From contig JAJEKV010000077.1 of the NCBI GenBank assembly GCA_021234155.1, positions 5,015,849 through 5,079,848 of the forward strand: a stretch of DNA of 64,000 nt. Direction: 5' to 3'. The stretch comes from Isoetes taiwanensis (taxonomy: Eukaryota; Streptophyta; Lycopodiopsida; Isoetales; Isoetaceae). Positions 22,313 to 34,432 of this stretch are shown piece after piece; the first letter of the stretch is position 1; the number at the start of each line of letters is the position of its first letter. The position numbers were made by a program, and so were the translations under genes. The notes under the pieces are model-generated. The model was not told where the DNA came from. It was given only the letters and a program-made list of their open reading frames with translations, and ran no database searches.

Positions 22313-25300
22313 GTAAAGCTTATTTTAGAATGTGCCACATGTTTCCTAAATATATGATGTGACTGAATTGTTTTACGACCTTTTAACATACATCTTTATA
22401 GCACTTTACATGGCGGCTCAGATCTAAACTTATTTTCAACATACATCTTTATAGCACTTTACATGGCGGCTCAGATCTAAACTTATACATATAATTTGAA
22501 ATATAGCACTTCATACCAGCTAGAAATTTGGAAATAGGTCTTCTTTTTGACAAATGCAAAGAACAAGTTACATAACTGAGTTATGAGGAATATATCCTTC
22601 TTCTAGAGCATTCTGTCTGCGAATCCTCGCTTGACAGGACTACAAAATTCTCAGATTTACTCTAATCATTCTAAATAATACGCTGACGTGTCATGCCACG
22701 TCATTGTTAGACATGCTGGCATGCCAGGATGGCTTCACACTGTTGACCTGGCAGTGCACTTCTAGAAGTACATATCCAAAAAATCTTACTTCTCTTGGTA
22801 TGGGATTATGATTATCTGTAAAGCAGGCAAAACAATTTAGAACAATCTATTTCTTTTGCAGAAAACTTTGCAGGAGAGCTCATTTGCACAAGAAACATCA
22901 AGCAAAAGAAAGGTTGCTTAGTTGTGCTCTCTTTCATTAGCGATTTATGTAGAAAAGATTCTGATCGTGGCGTGGACCTCATATTGTTTGTGCAGGTATA
23001 AACTGTTTTTTATTTTTTCCTCAATTGTCGGCATAAGCCCTCTTCTTCTTGTGAATTAGCATCACATATGATTTTCAAGATGCTGCTTTTGTATTTGAAC
23101 TGGTTGCCATCTCATGTTTGGGCTTTCTGTGGTAAGCTTTGTATTCAGCATCATACCATATGGTTTTGGGAATTTACCTTTAGGTTTATTGAAGTAGTAG
23201 ATCAAGTGTGAGAAGGAAGCAAGGCAGGCTAAGAGTGTTGAGGATGAGTTCCATTGCTAATGGAAGAGTCCATCATTATATTGGGGGTCAAGTTCATAGC
23301 AGTAATAAGAGGACACTGTTCTGTCTGGGGTTAAGTCTTAAGATGGAGGAGGAGAGGAGTAGGAGGTTAATATAGCATATAAAAGTGTCAATTTTCCTTC
23401 CAAAGGTTGGAGATCCAATCAAGTAATCAATAACACTATGTCCTCCACTTTGCAGAGGGCAAGGACAATTTGCAGATTCCGGCCATTGTAGCAACCCATT
23501 GTAGTTATTAGGTTATGGATTTGACTTAACTCCAAGAGGAGGTCTGCTGTGATCAAATTTCTAGCGGGCGTGTGTCTTGCTAGCAGACAATAATGGCAGC
23601 AAACCAGCTAACAGATGCTTCTACCCAGTTTCGGGATGGAGTTATAGAGTGCATAATTGCTGTACCTGGATTCTGCCATGTCATTGCACTGACATGTATT
23701 CATTACTCGTGATTATTCTGTGTGTTTATTTACTCTATCTGCTATATATATATATATATCATGAGAATGTCTAACAAGTTGGACAATTATGTTAAACCCT
23801 TTCTTGCAGTCGTGTATAGAGCAGGATTCTGTAGAAGTTCAAGCACTTGGTTTGCAAAGCTTGTCCTTTCTATGTCTGGATGACGCAGTTGGTAAGCAAT
23901 GGCAACCAGAATGTTGTTTTAGTACTAATCTCTAACATGTTTACCTTTCTCAAATGCAACGTTTAGATTTTTATACAGCTTGGAGGGTCATCAAAAAGTT
24001 TTTCCCAAAAGTACCCATAGTCCCATTACGTGCAGAAAGGTAAATTCCTGAGCATTTAGATTTAAAGTTTGTTATATATATATATCTCTGAAATTATTAC
24101 TTTCTGCCGAAGTCTTTCAGGTCTATTAAAATGTGGTGCATTAGATGCAGCTATTCACACTGGTGATGCTCAGCAGATTTTGGAAATTTTGGGGGAAATT
24201 ATCTCTTGTAAGTCAAGAACAGTTAATGACTACTCTTGGGATCGAGCACGGGCTGCAGCTCTTGAGGCTCTAAGCATGTACGAGGTGCTTTGTTTTACCT
24301 ATGTCCATACTGGTTTGTTGCTCCAAAAACAGCAAAGTTAGCTTTAAGTTACTCAGGGTAACATCACTTCCGTCTGTCTCTGATCACTTTTGCGGATGGC
24401 GGCATAATTGAGGACTCCCTACATGTTGCTCATTGGAAACCTCGCATTGTTTGGAAGACCAATATTTAGATAACCTGGTCATACAAGAAGGCTATCAGCT
24501 GAAATATTTAGTAAGTTTCCCTTGTAAAGTTTTCTCTTGGAGGCGAGTACAAGATTTATTAATGACGACTCCGTAGGGTTTATGAGACCTAATACATCCA
24601 AATATTACAATCTGCAAGAAGTGCATGAACTTTTTAGTCAATTAAAGTAGTTTATATAAAAGAAAACCGTATTGCAATATAGAACTGAAATAAAAAAATT
24701 GTATTGCAAGATAGAACTCAAATAAAACCTGGCTCAAGGTGTTCAGCTTAGTAGCTATGTCCCACTGTGCCTTCTTACGAGCTGGAGATTGAGCTTGGAT
24801 GGGCTAAGCAGGTAATAGAATATGCGCATTGCGTGATCTAGACATGTAGTGTAAGGAAAATTTCACCTTCATCTGCCCTACCTATTATCTCATAAGAGGA
24901 AGATTTCATTGCCTCTTAGAGATCCAACAACTTTGCAGCAGCTCATGAAGTATTATGATCAGAAATGTGCATTCTTCTTTCGTTTCTTGAACTTGCTCGA
25001 AAACGACGGAGCATACTCAAAAGGCCCAAGGGAAGCATCATTTGCTCTGTTAATGAAGAGTCACAACAAGAGATGTGTACTGGAGGTTGGCTCACCAGAG
25101 AAAAGGAAATCTCATGATTATTAAGGGTGTCACCTTAGCGACTTTTAAGAGAATCAAGCAATAAGCAAAACACAAGCATTCTTTTCAGTAGGAAACAAAA
25201 GATAGTTCTTTTTGAGCAGTTATGATGGCAAACGGAACATCTTCCTAGCAACAATTCTTTAAGATCCTTGCATAGAAGTATTTACCAATAGATTACAGTA

Positions 25301-28300
25301 ATGACAAGGACTGTAATTGTGTATTTATTTGTTCATGAGCTTGCTGAAAAAAGAAGGAGCCAGCTCATAGAAATATCATCAGCCCACAAGGCAGAAGGCA
25401 AGGGTGGATGATGCAATGGAGGAGGGATCCCTAAAGACAAAAAAATATTTCGACGTTAAGGGTGTCAAGTTAGCAATTTCTAAGAGGATAAAACAATAGC
25501 AACTCAAGCAGTCTTTAGAAGAGGGGTCCCGACAAAGAACAAAGGGTGGTGCCGAAGGCTGACATCAGTGCTTATTTTGGAGATGGCAAATGAAACACCT
25601 TTGTAAGAAATGTTTACTAAGAAGTTTTCTGGCAAACAATTACATGTATTAGAGGATTATCCATGTGTCTAGATGACTATACATGCTGAGTCACTTGTTG
25701 CTGACGTGGCATCTTTATAAGCCACAGTCACGCTTCATTTTCAGTTAGTGAAGCCTCTAGCTAGTTTTCTAGACGCTCTTGTATCTTCTTCATTCTTCAA
25801 GAAATACATTCTATTCAGAAGCCTTTGGTTCAACATGAAATGACTAAGAGGCTCATACCGTCCTTGCAGATTCAAACTGCTGTACATATTTGCTCTCCTG
25901 TATGGGTCTTCAATAGATGTTAATAAATCCCCCCTTCCCCCCGGTAGTGGTGCAATGGCACCTTGGGTCTTGAACACATTGGTTTCAAGCAGCATTTTCT
26001 AATGTGGAAAATTGGCCTTAGCCATCTACACTGGGCTTTCAGGGTCAATCGGCTAAGCTCCAGAAATACTGCGAGTGGAGATTCCAAGTCCTCTCAGGAG
26101 AACGAGATTGATCCTGCAGGTTTAAGATTCATGAGATGCAGTTTCTCAAAGGCAAGGGGGCTTCAGACCAGCAGTTGATCTATACCAAAACTGAAAATAA
26201 CAACAGAGTTATGAGCATGAAAAACACTGGCACTATGCAATGCTATACATTGCATTGTAATTAAAATTGGCAGATAGTGGGTCACAATCCTGGCAGATAT
26301 TAGATAACTGTCTGGTCTCCTCTATAAACTGGGTTCTGCAGTATAGATTTCTGTGGAAAGTATAACACCGGGGACTTGAACGTGAGAGAGGACATGAATT
26401 TTATGTTAATGGAAAGAGCATGAGGTGCATACTTGATGTTATGTGTTGCCGCATAATCTACTGGTATATATGCTTTGAGTAGTTAGAGAGTATGGTTCCT
26501 CTCCTGTTCCTTGGTATAGCGGAATGAAATAAAGTACTTATCAATTAGTACTGGGCTGCTGAGAGATATTAAAGCCGTTAATATAATATGAAGCGTATCT
26601 TTTCTCCAAATGAAAGAATAAATGTACTGTCATTGTTGGTGCCTTCTGTTCTTCTTTTTTCAAAGTCAACCTTCAATTTACCTGGTTTTTTGGACTTTGC
26701 AGGTGGATACGATAAAAGCAGCATGCAATCTGCAGCTGCTAGATTTAGTTATGGAATCTTCAGATATATCTCAAACTTACTCTGAAAAGATCGTAGTAAA
26801 GTTCCTTGATTATGAGCACAGGTATCGTTTGTTTGGAGTTCCATGGCTCAGTATTATTCAAAGACTAATCAGAAGTATTAAGCTTCTTCATGCAAGAAAG
26901 CATTCTCATACTTATCTTTGGGTTGGCAGAACTAGACGTAGAGGTCAAAGAGGGGTGTTCCAAGGGGGTAAACTTGGAAAGCTATTGGAGGCTCTTCCTG
27001 TTGCATTGGCCACAACAAAAGGTAACTGAAGTTCATAACAATATTTTGTAGAAGGTTTTGTTTGACTGCTTCTTCCTATTTTAAGCTGCATTCAAATACT
27101 GTTGCTTTCCCTGTACAGAAGGGCACAAGGACAGGTGCCTCTCAGACTTACCATGGGCTTCCTTGTTTTTGCTTGATCCTTCTTCAGAAGGGCAGGATCA
27201 CGTTAGCAGCAAAAAAAAGGTTACTTTATACAGTGAAATTTAATCATTCTTACCTTTGATGTATTTGAACCTTTTCCCGCTTAAGTGTGGATGCACCTCC
27301 CGCTGTTCTACAGCTCCCAAAGCTTCCACAAAACACCCACAAGTTTAAAGTAGCAATACATTTTTGTGGTAGACTGCCTCCAAAAGAAGCTATACGTAAT
27401 ATAATGTAATGTAATGTAGTTCTCCCACCGTTAAGACCTTCAGATCCATAGGCATCAAACGAGACATTTGGCCTCAAGATTTTGAATTAACTCATTTAGT
27501 TCTAATATTTTCATGACGATTCCACCAGTCATATAAATAGTTCCTCAAGGACTGTAGTCTCCGTCGTCAGGAGATCATGTAAACTGAGAACCATGATGGC
27601 ATATTGCTTGCACAAGGAGAACACCACGCACTCCAGGAAAGCATGTTGTTCATCCTCTACCATGGCTCTTCTGTAACAGGAGCAGAAATGAAGTTCTCTA
27701 GGAATATCATAATATGGCCAGCTTCAACTTCCAATTCGTGACTACTTGCTCTTACCCCGGAGATTAGATTCCTCTTTTTGGCACTGAGATTCACATTCAA
27801 TAGTCTTGTTCCACATAAATTAGTATTGAATTGATCTCACGTCCATAGAAGCCTAACTTCACTCCTGGTGTCTCCCACAACTTTATAAGTACCCTGTCCT
27901 GTACGAGACATCTGAATTCAACATCTGATTCTTTTCGGTCGAGCAAATCGATCCCCCAGTTTGCTGCACACCCACATAGCTGTGTGTACCAACCTGGATG
28001 TTACTTGTTGCGTGGTTGGTATCCTGCTTTCATTGAGCTTTCTTACCCGGACTAAGTAGGCAAGTGTTTGATAAAGCGATTTTCCTTCAAGTGGAAGAAA
28101 GCCAACCTCTGCCGAGAGAATAGTGTACGGTGTTTGGGCTTTGACCCCCAATTCACCTAAAAGGAAGTGTTTTTGGACATTTTCAACTTTTGCCCACATT
28201 TTCTTTGACAAGCCTGGTCCTCATCCTTGACATCCATAAAGTAAAACAGGTTGGACTAGTGACTTGTACATAAGTTTCTTCAAGCTCCACTTATTTACAT

Positions 28301-31300
28301 GGTTGTTCTTCCACAAACTCATAACATTATACAGAGCCCGCAGGCCTCCTACAGCTCTTCTTCCATTTGTACCCATCTAACACCTCAATTCCCAAATATT
28401 GTACATGTGTGTTTGTTCTAGTGCCTCCCCTTCATTTATCAAGTGTACATCTCGTTTCCAAATGGCCACCTTGGTTTCTCCTACAGAAAGGTTCAAGGGC
28501 ATTCAATTATAACTATAAACCTTACATCTTATGTCAACTCCATTTAGTAGCATATATATCTGCAGACATGTGGTTGTTTGACGAAGGGCAGCTCAAGAAG
28601 CTAATAAACAGGGCCAACCAAAATCTTATTTACTAAGTTTATCTATGAATGAGTGATACCTCTGCTTAACGTTTTTGGCAGTCATGCCCCAATTGTATTT
28701 TTATGTGATGGTATGTATGCGTTTTAGTTATCGCGCAGCTAATAAAATTATCCGATGAGAGCTGCTTGTCCTACTTCTTCCTTTATGACTAAAGTATTTC
28801 TTGTATTCAGAGATCTCAAGAGTTGGACAAAAAATATGGAAAAGTCTTTCTGGATGCAGCTCAGAGTTTGAATGTGTCGACCAATCTTGTACTTGCCTTT
28901 CTTGCAATGCAGTCATTTTCGTTTTTTCTAAATCTCTGGTTCAATGCAAAAGTTCGACTTCTGTCTTCTCATTTCTCGGTTCCTAAGGACGAGGCTAACA
29001 TCAATGCTGCACATGATATCATGGAGGCAAGCATGCAGGACTTTAAACTATCTTGGTTATATTTTCTTCTACTGACTCTCTTCACACAATTCTCTTTAGT
29101 CCCTTTGTAGGATCGCTGAAAACGAAATTCCATGTATAGCAGTAAATGGGATTCTGGGGCTTGGTGCTTTATGTAAGGTATGCTTTTTAAATAAAACTGA
29201 TGTTTGTCATGCAAGATCCGTTTCAACTGTTGGCTATCAATCTTCACTTCTTTTTTCATTTTAAGTTGTGTTTTGAAGGTGCAGAGATATAGCTTCTGTC
29301 TACGCTTGTTGTATAGGCTAGATAGACTAACTCGTCTTCTATCTGTTGCAATCTGTTTACAACAGGTGTTGCCTCAGCTCGCTGACATATCAGCTGCTAC
29401 TATTGAGTTTCTTAACACTCAACTATCATCAAGTGTACATGAATATACACAATGGTCCTCTGCTCTTTCCCTTGGATTTTCAATTCCAACACTTAATGCT
29501 GCAGATTCAGTGCTGGGGACAAAGGCAATTGACCTCCTTTTGGAAGTAAGCACTGTAACTTTAGATAAGCTTGTGATGTTCTATTTATTTCATTACTGCC
29601 TTATTAATTTATCGTTATATTTTCTCTTTCTTCTTGATTTTCCTGGGCAGCAAATTTGCAGGAGTGACAGTGGAATTATTAGAGGTGCTTGTGGTCTTGC
29701 CCTAGGGTTAGTTTGCCAACAAGAAGCAGTAAATGGTCATGCCAAAAGAGAAAAGCCAGAAGGCAATTTGCTTGTATCCGATATTGCACGAGTGACAACA
29801 CATCTTTTAGCAAGAGAGGCACCTATACTGTCATCGCAGTTGTTGACAGCCATGCATGATGTTCCGATTAGTGAAAAATTCCAGAAGGTATGGTCTAAAA
29901 GGGTTTCAGAAAGTATTGCTACTCCTAATCTGGATGATGGGAACATGTATGGAACTTTGGGACTAATTGTCGCAATTGGAAGCTCCGCATCGGTGCTTGC
30001 AAGTTCTGGAGAGCCCATGTTGGGCCCAGCTGTAATGAAGATATTTGTATCACTACTTCCAGAACAACTTGGTCCTTTAATCCAAGACAACTTAACAAAA
30101 AACAATACACGTATGCTATATTTAGCAATGGGTTCATGTTTAATATTACCAACATGTGTAGAGGTGGCGGAGATGTTAGAATTAGTTGAAGAATGGCATT
30201 TGAAATCTCTGATCCACCGCTTTGAGATAATCATTCTTGAAGCAGTCGAGCTGTTGGAGAATAGCAGGAATGTTGGGAAGGATCTCTGCACCCTTTTGTT
30301 GGCAGCCTGTGTGGGGTTTGGGAACATATTATCGCTGACACTTCGAATAGGTGCTCATCCTCTTGAATCGGATCGTGTGACATTTTTGCTGAAATTGCTG
30401 AGACAAGCATTCTCCAATTTGAAAATTCCATTTGCCTGCTTTGGCGCTATGGTTGGTATGGCCAATTGTCTTGGTGCATGTGCGCTGTTTATAATGCCAT
30501 TCCACAAGCTTGATAGTTTCACACAGCCAAATATTCAACTAGAAGTAAATAATGTAAGTACTGGTTGTTGGTGATTTTATATCTATGCTGATAATATTAT
30601 AGGTGTTTGCTTCTGAAAATGTTTCAGGCCTATGTTTCTGGTCCATTATTTGCCATTTCCAGCTACGAGGAACTTTTGAAGTCCTTCATACAAGATATTC
30701 TTGGTTTAGTCCTCAAAAGTGATGATTCTCATTTGAAGAACTACGGTGGATGGGCCCTAGGTTTAGTCTATAAGGCCTGGATACAGTTTTCTGCACGTGG
30801 TGCAGACTTGCTTACTCAGCATGCCACTATTTCAAGTCTGCCAGAGGATAGCTCATTAAGGCTTCTATGCTCCTGGCTCTCTACTGTTGGATTGGACATG
30901 GTGGGTTCAATTCAGGCATTTTGGCAATAGCTTTTGAAAGCCCTTTTACCATCATGTTGATATGACCTGTTTTGCTGCAGGCTAGGTTACCATCTCGTTC
31001 TGTAGCATCTGTTTTGCGTTGCTTAGAAAAGGCTCCAAGATTGCCTATGCTTGATTGGGGCAGCCTTCTTCGACGTCTAATGCATTATCATGATTCAGAA
31101 TGCGGTGGCGATATTGGTTCTATGCAAAATGCTGAGATTAGAAAATGTTGTATTCTTCTTGCCATGGCACATGGAGAGAAGATTCCTTCTTTGGCTGGTT
31201 TCTTGAATGATCTTTATGAAATCTCCCGGTTCAAGACTCTTGAAATCCCTATGCTGAATTTGATGCTGGAAGACATGGCAAGTGTGGTGAATATCTTCTC

Positions 31301-32427
31301 GGAAATGAGATTGAAGAGGCTTTTCGTTGATGTAAGTGAGATGCTATCTGGCATGTCTATAGAAGTTGAGAACGAACGGGAAAAAATCATCAGGATATCG
31401 TTGTGGAAGGGTTTGATAAAGCTTTACCCTATTCTACATTCTGGAAGTCATGATGCAGGAAAACAGTCATATAGTAGTATGCAGTCTTGCATGGAAAAGC
31501 TAATTCATTTGTTGCCATCAATTTCCTTTGGCCTGAGTGAGTGGCATAAGGGATGTTTTGCGAAAAGTGCAGAAGAGTGGCATAGTGCAATTTCTTGCCT
31601 TTCGCAGGCACAAAAAGAATGGTTGCTTCAGGTGTTTCAGGTAATAGAATTATTTGCATGGCTACTCTGTCGAGGTATTTCTAATTTGTGATATGTTGAA
31701 CAGATATATCCAGAACTTTCAAGCCAAAGTCTATCAAGGGTTATTTTAGCAAAAGTCCGATTGGTTGCCATTGGAACCCTCCCTACAGCAGAGCTAAAGC
31801 CCGTTTGTTTTTGGTTTGGAAATAAAAAAGCAGAAGGTATTATTATGAGATGAGATTTGCTATCCTATGCTACTCTTTCCAATCATCATTCATATGCCCA
31901 TCCTCATGTTACAGATGTCTGGAGTTTGCTGATAGAGTTCGGGGTTGCAGTTCGTAAAGCTACAGGTGATGAAAGGCGCCGATGGTTTTCTGATATATTG
32001 GATATGGCTTCTGTATGTGAGCAGAAATTAACGGTAAGCAAAAGAGACTTGTGTTTAATTATGATATCTCATCATCTGACATTGATCTCATTACCAGGCA
32101 ATCCAACTCCTTGCACTCCTTGCATCTATGTGGAGCACTTACGCGCCATTTGTTCCCATTGATCACATGATCATTCAGACATTGCCTTCAGGACTTTCCG
32201 CATGCCTTTCAGCATACGATAAAGATGTGCATATCATAATGCTAAATAAACTGCATATTCTGATCGATTCGCTCCTTAAAAGTAAATGTGAAAGTGAAGG
32301 GATCACTGACATGGAGCACGCTACATCCTTGTTATTTATTTTGGAAAGAACGTATGTTAATCTAATGTCTAAATTGCCCCTCGATGAAAGGTTGAAAATG
32401 ACAAAACAGCACATTTATCAAACTTAA
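15429..32427 (+). CDS. RST1: RST1 (RESURRECTION1), focadhesin/DUF3730 family, 25 exons
   Basis: A large alpha-helical repeat protein. In Arabidopsis RST1 is needed for cuticular wax and embryo development, and with RIPR links the cytoplasmic RNA exosome to the Ski complex. I assembled 25 exons with GT-AG borders whose phases agree throughout, except at exon 10. The predicted product is about 1832 residues, close to the about 1840 of Arabidopsis RST1. Recognisable stretches include LRVPHPLIQRQAVTAIFQKL near the N terminus, SCIEQDSVEVQALGLQSLSF and VDFYTAWRVI in the DUF3730 region, and GGWALGLVYKAW in the C-terminal third. Two adjacent ATGs (15429, 15432) can start translation. The stop is TAA at 32425-32427. 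One missing nucleotide in exon 10 is either a sequencing error or a pseudogenising lesion. Confidence 0.9.
20736..20781. repeat. GA-rich microsatellite in intron 6
   Basis: GAGATGG and GAGAGG units repeated without interruption for about 45 bp, next to one of the retroelement tails. Confidence 0.75.
22385..22486. repeat. Near-perfect 53-bp tandem duplication in intron 9
   Basis: AACATACATCTTTATAGCAC through GCTCAGATCTAAACTTAT is present at 22385 and again at 22438, essentially identical. The identity implies a recent event. It lies outside the splice signals. Confidence 0.9.
22862..27219 (+). CDS. RST1: RST1 exons 10-16 (about 258 residues), exon 10 out of frame
   Basis: Exons: 22862-22995, 23810-23891, 23967-24039, 24113-24284, 26703-26821, 26930-27021, 27119-27219. 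Exon 10 enters in the frame giving KTLQESSFAQETSSKRK and then a stop. The conserved continuation VVLSFISDLCRKDSDRGVDL lies in another frame, so one base is missing relative to an intact gene. Exon 13 must start at 24113 (acceptor CCGAAG), because the next AG breaks the frame. It carries GLLKCGALDAAIHTGDAQQI. Exon 15 gives GVFQGGKLGKLLEALPVAL and exon 16 DLPWASLFLLDPSSEG. Intron 13 (24285-26702) is the longest of the gene. Confidence 0.8.
24992..25600. repeat. Diverged about 350-bp duplication in intron 13
   Basis: Landmarks recur in the same order: TTGCTCGAAAACGACGGAGC (24993) and TTGCTGAAAAAAGAAGGAGC (25341); TTAAGGGTGTCACC (25121) and TTAAGGGTGTCAAG (25456); GATGGCAAACGGAACA (25224) and GATGGCAAATGAAACA (25582). 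Spacing varies between 335 and 358 bp. It contributes to the large size of this intron. Confidence 0.65.
27560..28400 (-). mobile_element. Antisense LINE reverse-transcriptase fragment in RST1 intron 16
   Basis: On the minus strand the frames give GTNGRRAVGGLRALYNVMSL, KSLVQPVLLYGCQG and then LGVKAQTPYTILSAEVGFLP. The P-V-L-L-Y-G box followed about 40 residues later by LGVK-x-T-P is the thumb/C-terminal part of plant and animal non-LTR reverse transcriptases. Stops interrupt it (for example after YGCQG). It occupies about half of intron 16 (27220-28810). Confidence 0.6.
28811..32427 (+). CDS. RST1: RST1 exons 17-25 (about 969 residues)
   Basis: Exons: 28811-29055, 29111-29177, 29366-29545, 29651-30553, 30628-30900, 30981-31640, 31704-31836, 31915-32033, 32098-32427. 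Exon 20, with 301 codons, is the largest and holds SGIIRGACGLALGLVCQQEA and MYGTLGLIVAIGSSASVLA. Exon 21 has NYGGWALGLVYKAW. Exon 22 has ARLPSRSVASVLRCLEKAPR. All junctions keep frame. The exon 17 donor (TCTTG then GTTATA) is weak, chosen because exon 18 (IAENEIPCIAVNGILGLGAL) needs phase 2. A GC donor at GAG/GCAAGC was considered, but its phase does not fit. Confidence 0.85.
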
Positions 32428-33349
32428 ATCAAGAAACACAGTAGAGGTTGGCATCATGTTGGATGAGTGTCTGATATGTCGCCATTGCCCAACAGAGGAT
32501 ATTGCCTGATGGTCATCTATTTATTATGATGTGAAGTGAAAATGACGAAGCACTAATTTAATTTCTAAACAATTAACCAGTTTTCTACAGAAATCCTTTT
32601 TCTAACGAAAGAAGCAAGATTATGCTTGAAACTTTTGATGGTGCAGGTTGTTTAGGCATTTCATAAGTAGAGAGAAACCTTGGTTTTAAAAAGTTCTACC
32701 TGCAAATTCTGAAACATACTATTTTGTTAATAATGATGCCATACTCAATAGATCTCACAGACTAGTTGGGATGTTAAAAATGCTCTTTTCTTTTCTCACA
32801 AGTAAATATTCGGAATAAGGCAGAAAAAGAATGACAGAAATAATTCTTAATGGTTAAGCACACATATGTGCTGACATGGCAGCCTATGTATTTACATAGG
32901 ACCATGGTCTATAGTTTAGCATATATTTATGTTCATGTATGCCCCCTAGGTTAGGTGTCAACGTGCTATGCTCTACACGTCACATATGTGACCATCTTCT
33001 GTAGCACCGAGAAAAGCAACAATCCAATCCATCATATTCCTTTTTTTCTGAGTTTCACTCCGTCTCTTTTCTCTCTTGTTTTCTTGCTGTTTGATTCTAG
33101 CCTAGATCACAAGTTTTGTCAAAGAAGAATAGTACAAGATCAATAATATCTTTACGTCACAATAATTAAAATCATTTGAAAAGGATTGGAAGGCACTTCT
33201 AGATGATGATTCTGGTCATCATGGTATACGTTGAGAAGAGGGAAATGTTCTCAGCTTATAAGATGGGAGAACTCTGTGTCATTTTTATGCTCAAATTGCG
33301 ATGCTAATCAGGCCAACTTGAAGCATTTATGAGCTAGTGCTATCATTCT
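32428..33349. other. RST1 3' flank, nothing recognised
   Basis: Contains the RST1 3' untranslated region. The poly(A) site cannot be placed. No other gene is seen. Confidence 0.4.
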
Positions 33350-33700
33350 AGAAATGGAATTATGGAGTGGAAGACTTGGTCATGTAAATTCATATGCTGT
33401 TCTGGTGAATGATAGGAGGATACATCAACATGATCTTGTAATGGAAAGCTATGATCCTATGAAGCATGTGTGCAAGGAAACCATAAGCGCGTGTCATTTT
33501 TTCTTCCCTAATGGCAAGTCTGAGAGAGTGGCACTATTGCATTGGTCCATTTGTATTTAAATGATTTGTGGTTTATTTTGAAGTCACTCTTGGAAGACAA
33601 GTCAAGATACTTCGAGATGATGATGGTGGGGAGTATTGTTCCTATAAGTTTGCAGCCTCCTGTGCAATTACAATCATATCCTAGCAGCTTATTACCCCCA
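33350..33700 (+). mobile_element. Ty1/copia relic (GAG-pre-integrase and integrase start)
   Basis: ELWSGRLGHVNSYAV begins a copia GAG-pre-integrase domain, and HVCKETISACHFFFPNGKSE is the degenerate zinc-finger part. Further on, in another frame, LRDDDGGEYCSYKF near 33605-33655 corresponds to the integrase motif with the second catalytic acidic region. The middle of the integrase is deleted and frames are broken, so it is a non-functional fragment. Confidence 0.65.
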
Positions 33701-34432
33701 ATAATCCTTGACAGAGTGGGTTCGATGACAGGATGGATCATTCTTTCGTGGAAACTGACATATACATACTTAGTTATATTGTGGTGTTTCCAATTGGGAG
33801 ATGCCTTTCTTCATGCAATATAGAGAGCAAACAGAGTAGCTATAACAATTCATAGGAGGACAACATGGATAGGATGCACTCTAAGAGCCCATGACAAATA
33901 AGTCCATGGTGGCAATTTACATGAGCTATAGTGGAGTGCATAAAAGGTCTTAAATGGAATAGGGTCACGGATGGGCTCCTGTGAACACTTGGTACAAGTG
34001 CTAAGTGCTAAAATTGTGGCATCAATTCGAGATAGGTTTGGAACAGTCCCCTAAAATAGTTTTATACGTGGAAGAAGTAAAATTGTTTCATACTTATTTG
34101 GTCTACACAAGACCAAATCTTGTAGTTGGTTTCATATATCACAAGTCTAGAAGACCTCATTGTCAAGATGTGAAGTGAATTCTGCGGCATCTAAAGGGAA
34201 CAAATCCATTTTGTCGCAATGGAAGCTTAAGCTTTTTAGACAAAAATTAGGAGGTTGATGATTTGTTCTTCTACAATGTTAAAAACACAAGGTTTGAAAA
34301 AGAGGTTATTTAAGCACATGGAAAGGTAATAATATTTTTGAACTTTTAAATTTGGATACAATGCCTTGTTTGTGGTAAAGGCTTGAATTCATATAGAACT
34401 CTAATTTTGGCACTTCAAGCTAAGTTTTTTTT
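33701..34432. other. Decayed copia-flank sequence
   Basis: No clear gene. It is possibly the rest of the copia relic in highly decayed form. Confidence 0.3.

Larger units (their letters stand above)
18828..24620 (-). repeat. Four copies of a short retroelement tail in RST1 introns
   Basis: A unit around ATAGGGTCTATGAGACCAAA followed by TACATACA occurs at 18861 (intron 5), 20785 and 21156 (intron 6) and 24573 (intron 13). Several copies are preceded by a TTTATTAATG phrase, i.e. an AATAAA signal on the minus strand. That layout matches the 3' ends of minus-oriented non-LTR elements elsewhere in the window (38760, 58891). These are probably 5'-truncated LINE or SINE tails of one family, all antisense to the gene. 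Confidence 0.55.

Noticed and set aside
29030-29110. GC-AG intron at ATGGAG/GCAAGC after RST1 exon 17
   Set aside because: The donor looks good, but the phase would place exon 18 into an immediate stop. The GT donor at 29056 keeps the frame.
29737-30327. 196-codon open frame on the minus strand
   Set aside because: It is antisense to RST1 exon 20, has no family motif, and mirrors the codon pattern of the real exon.
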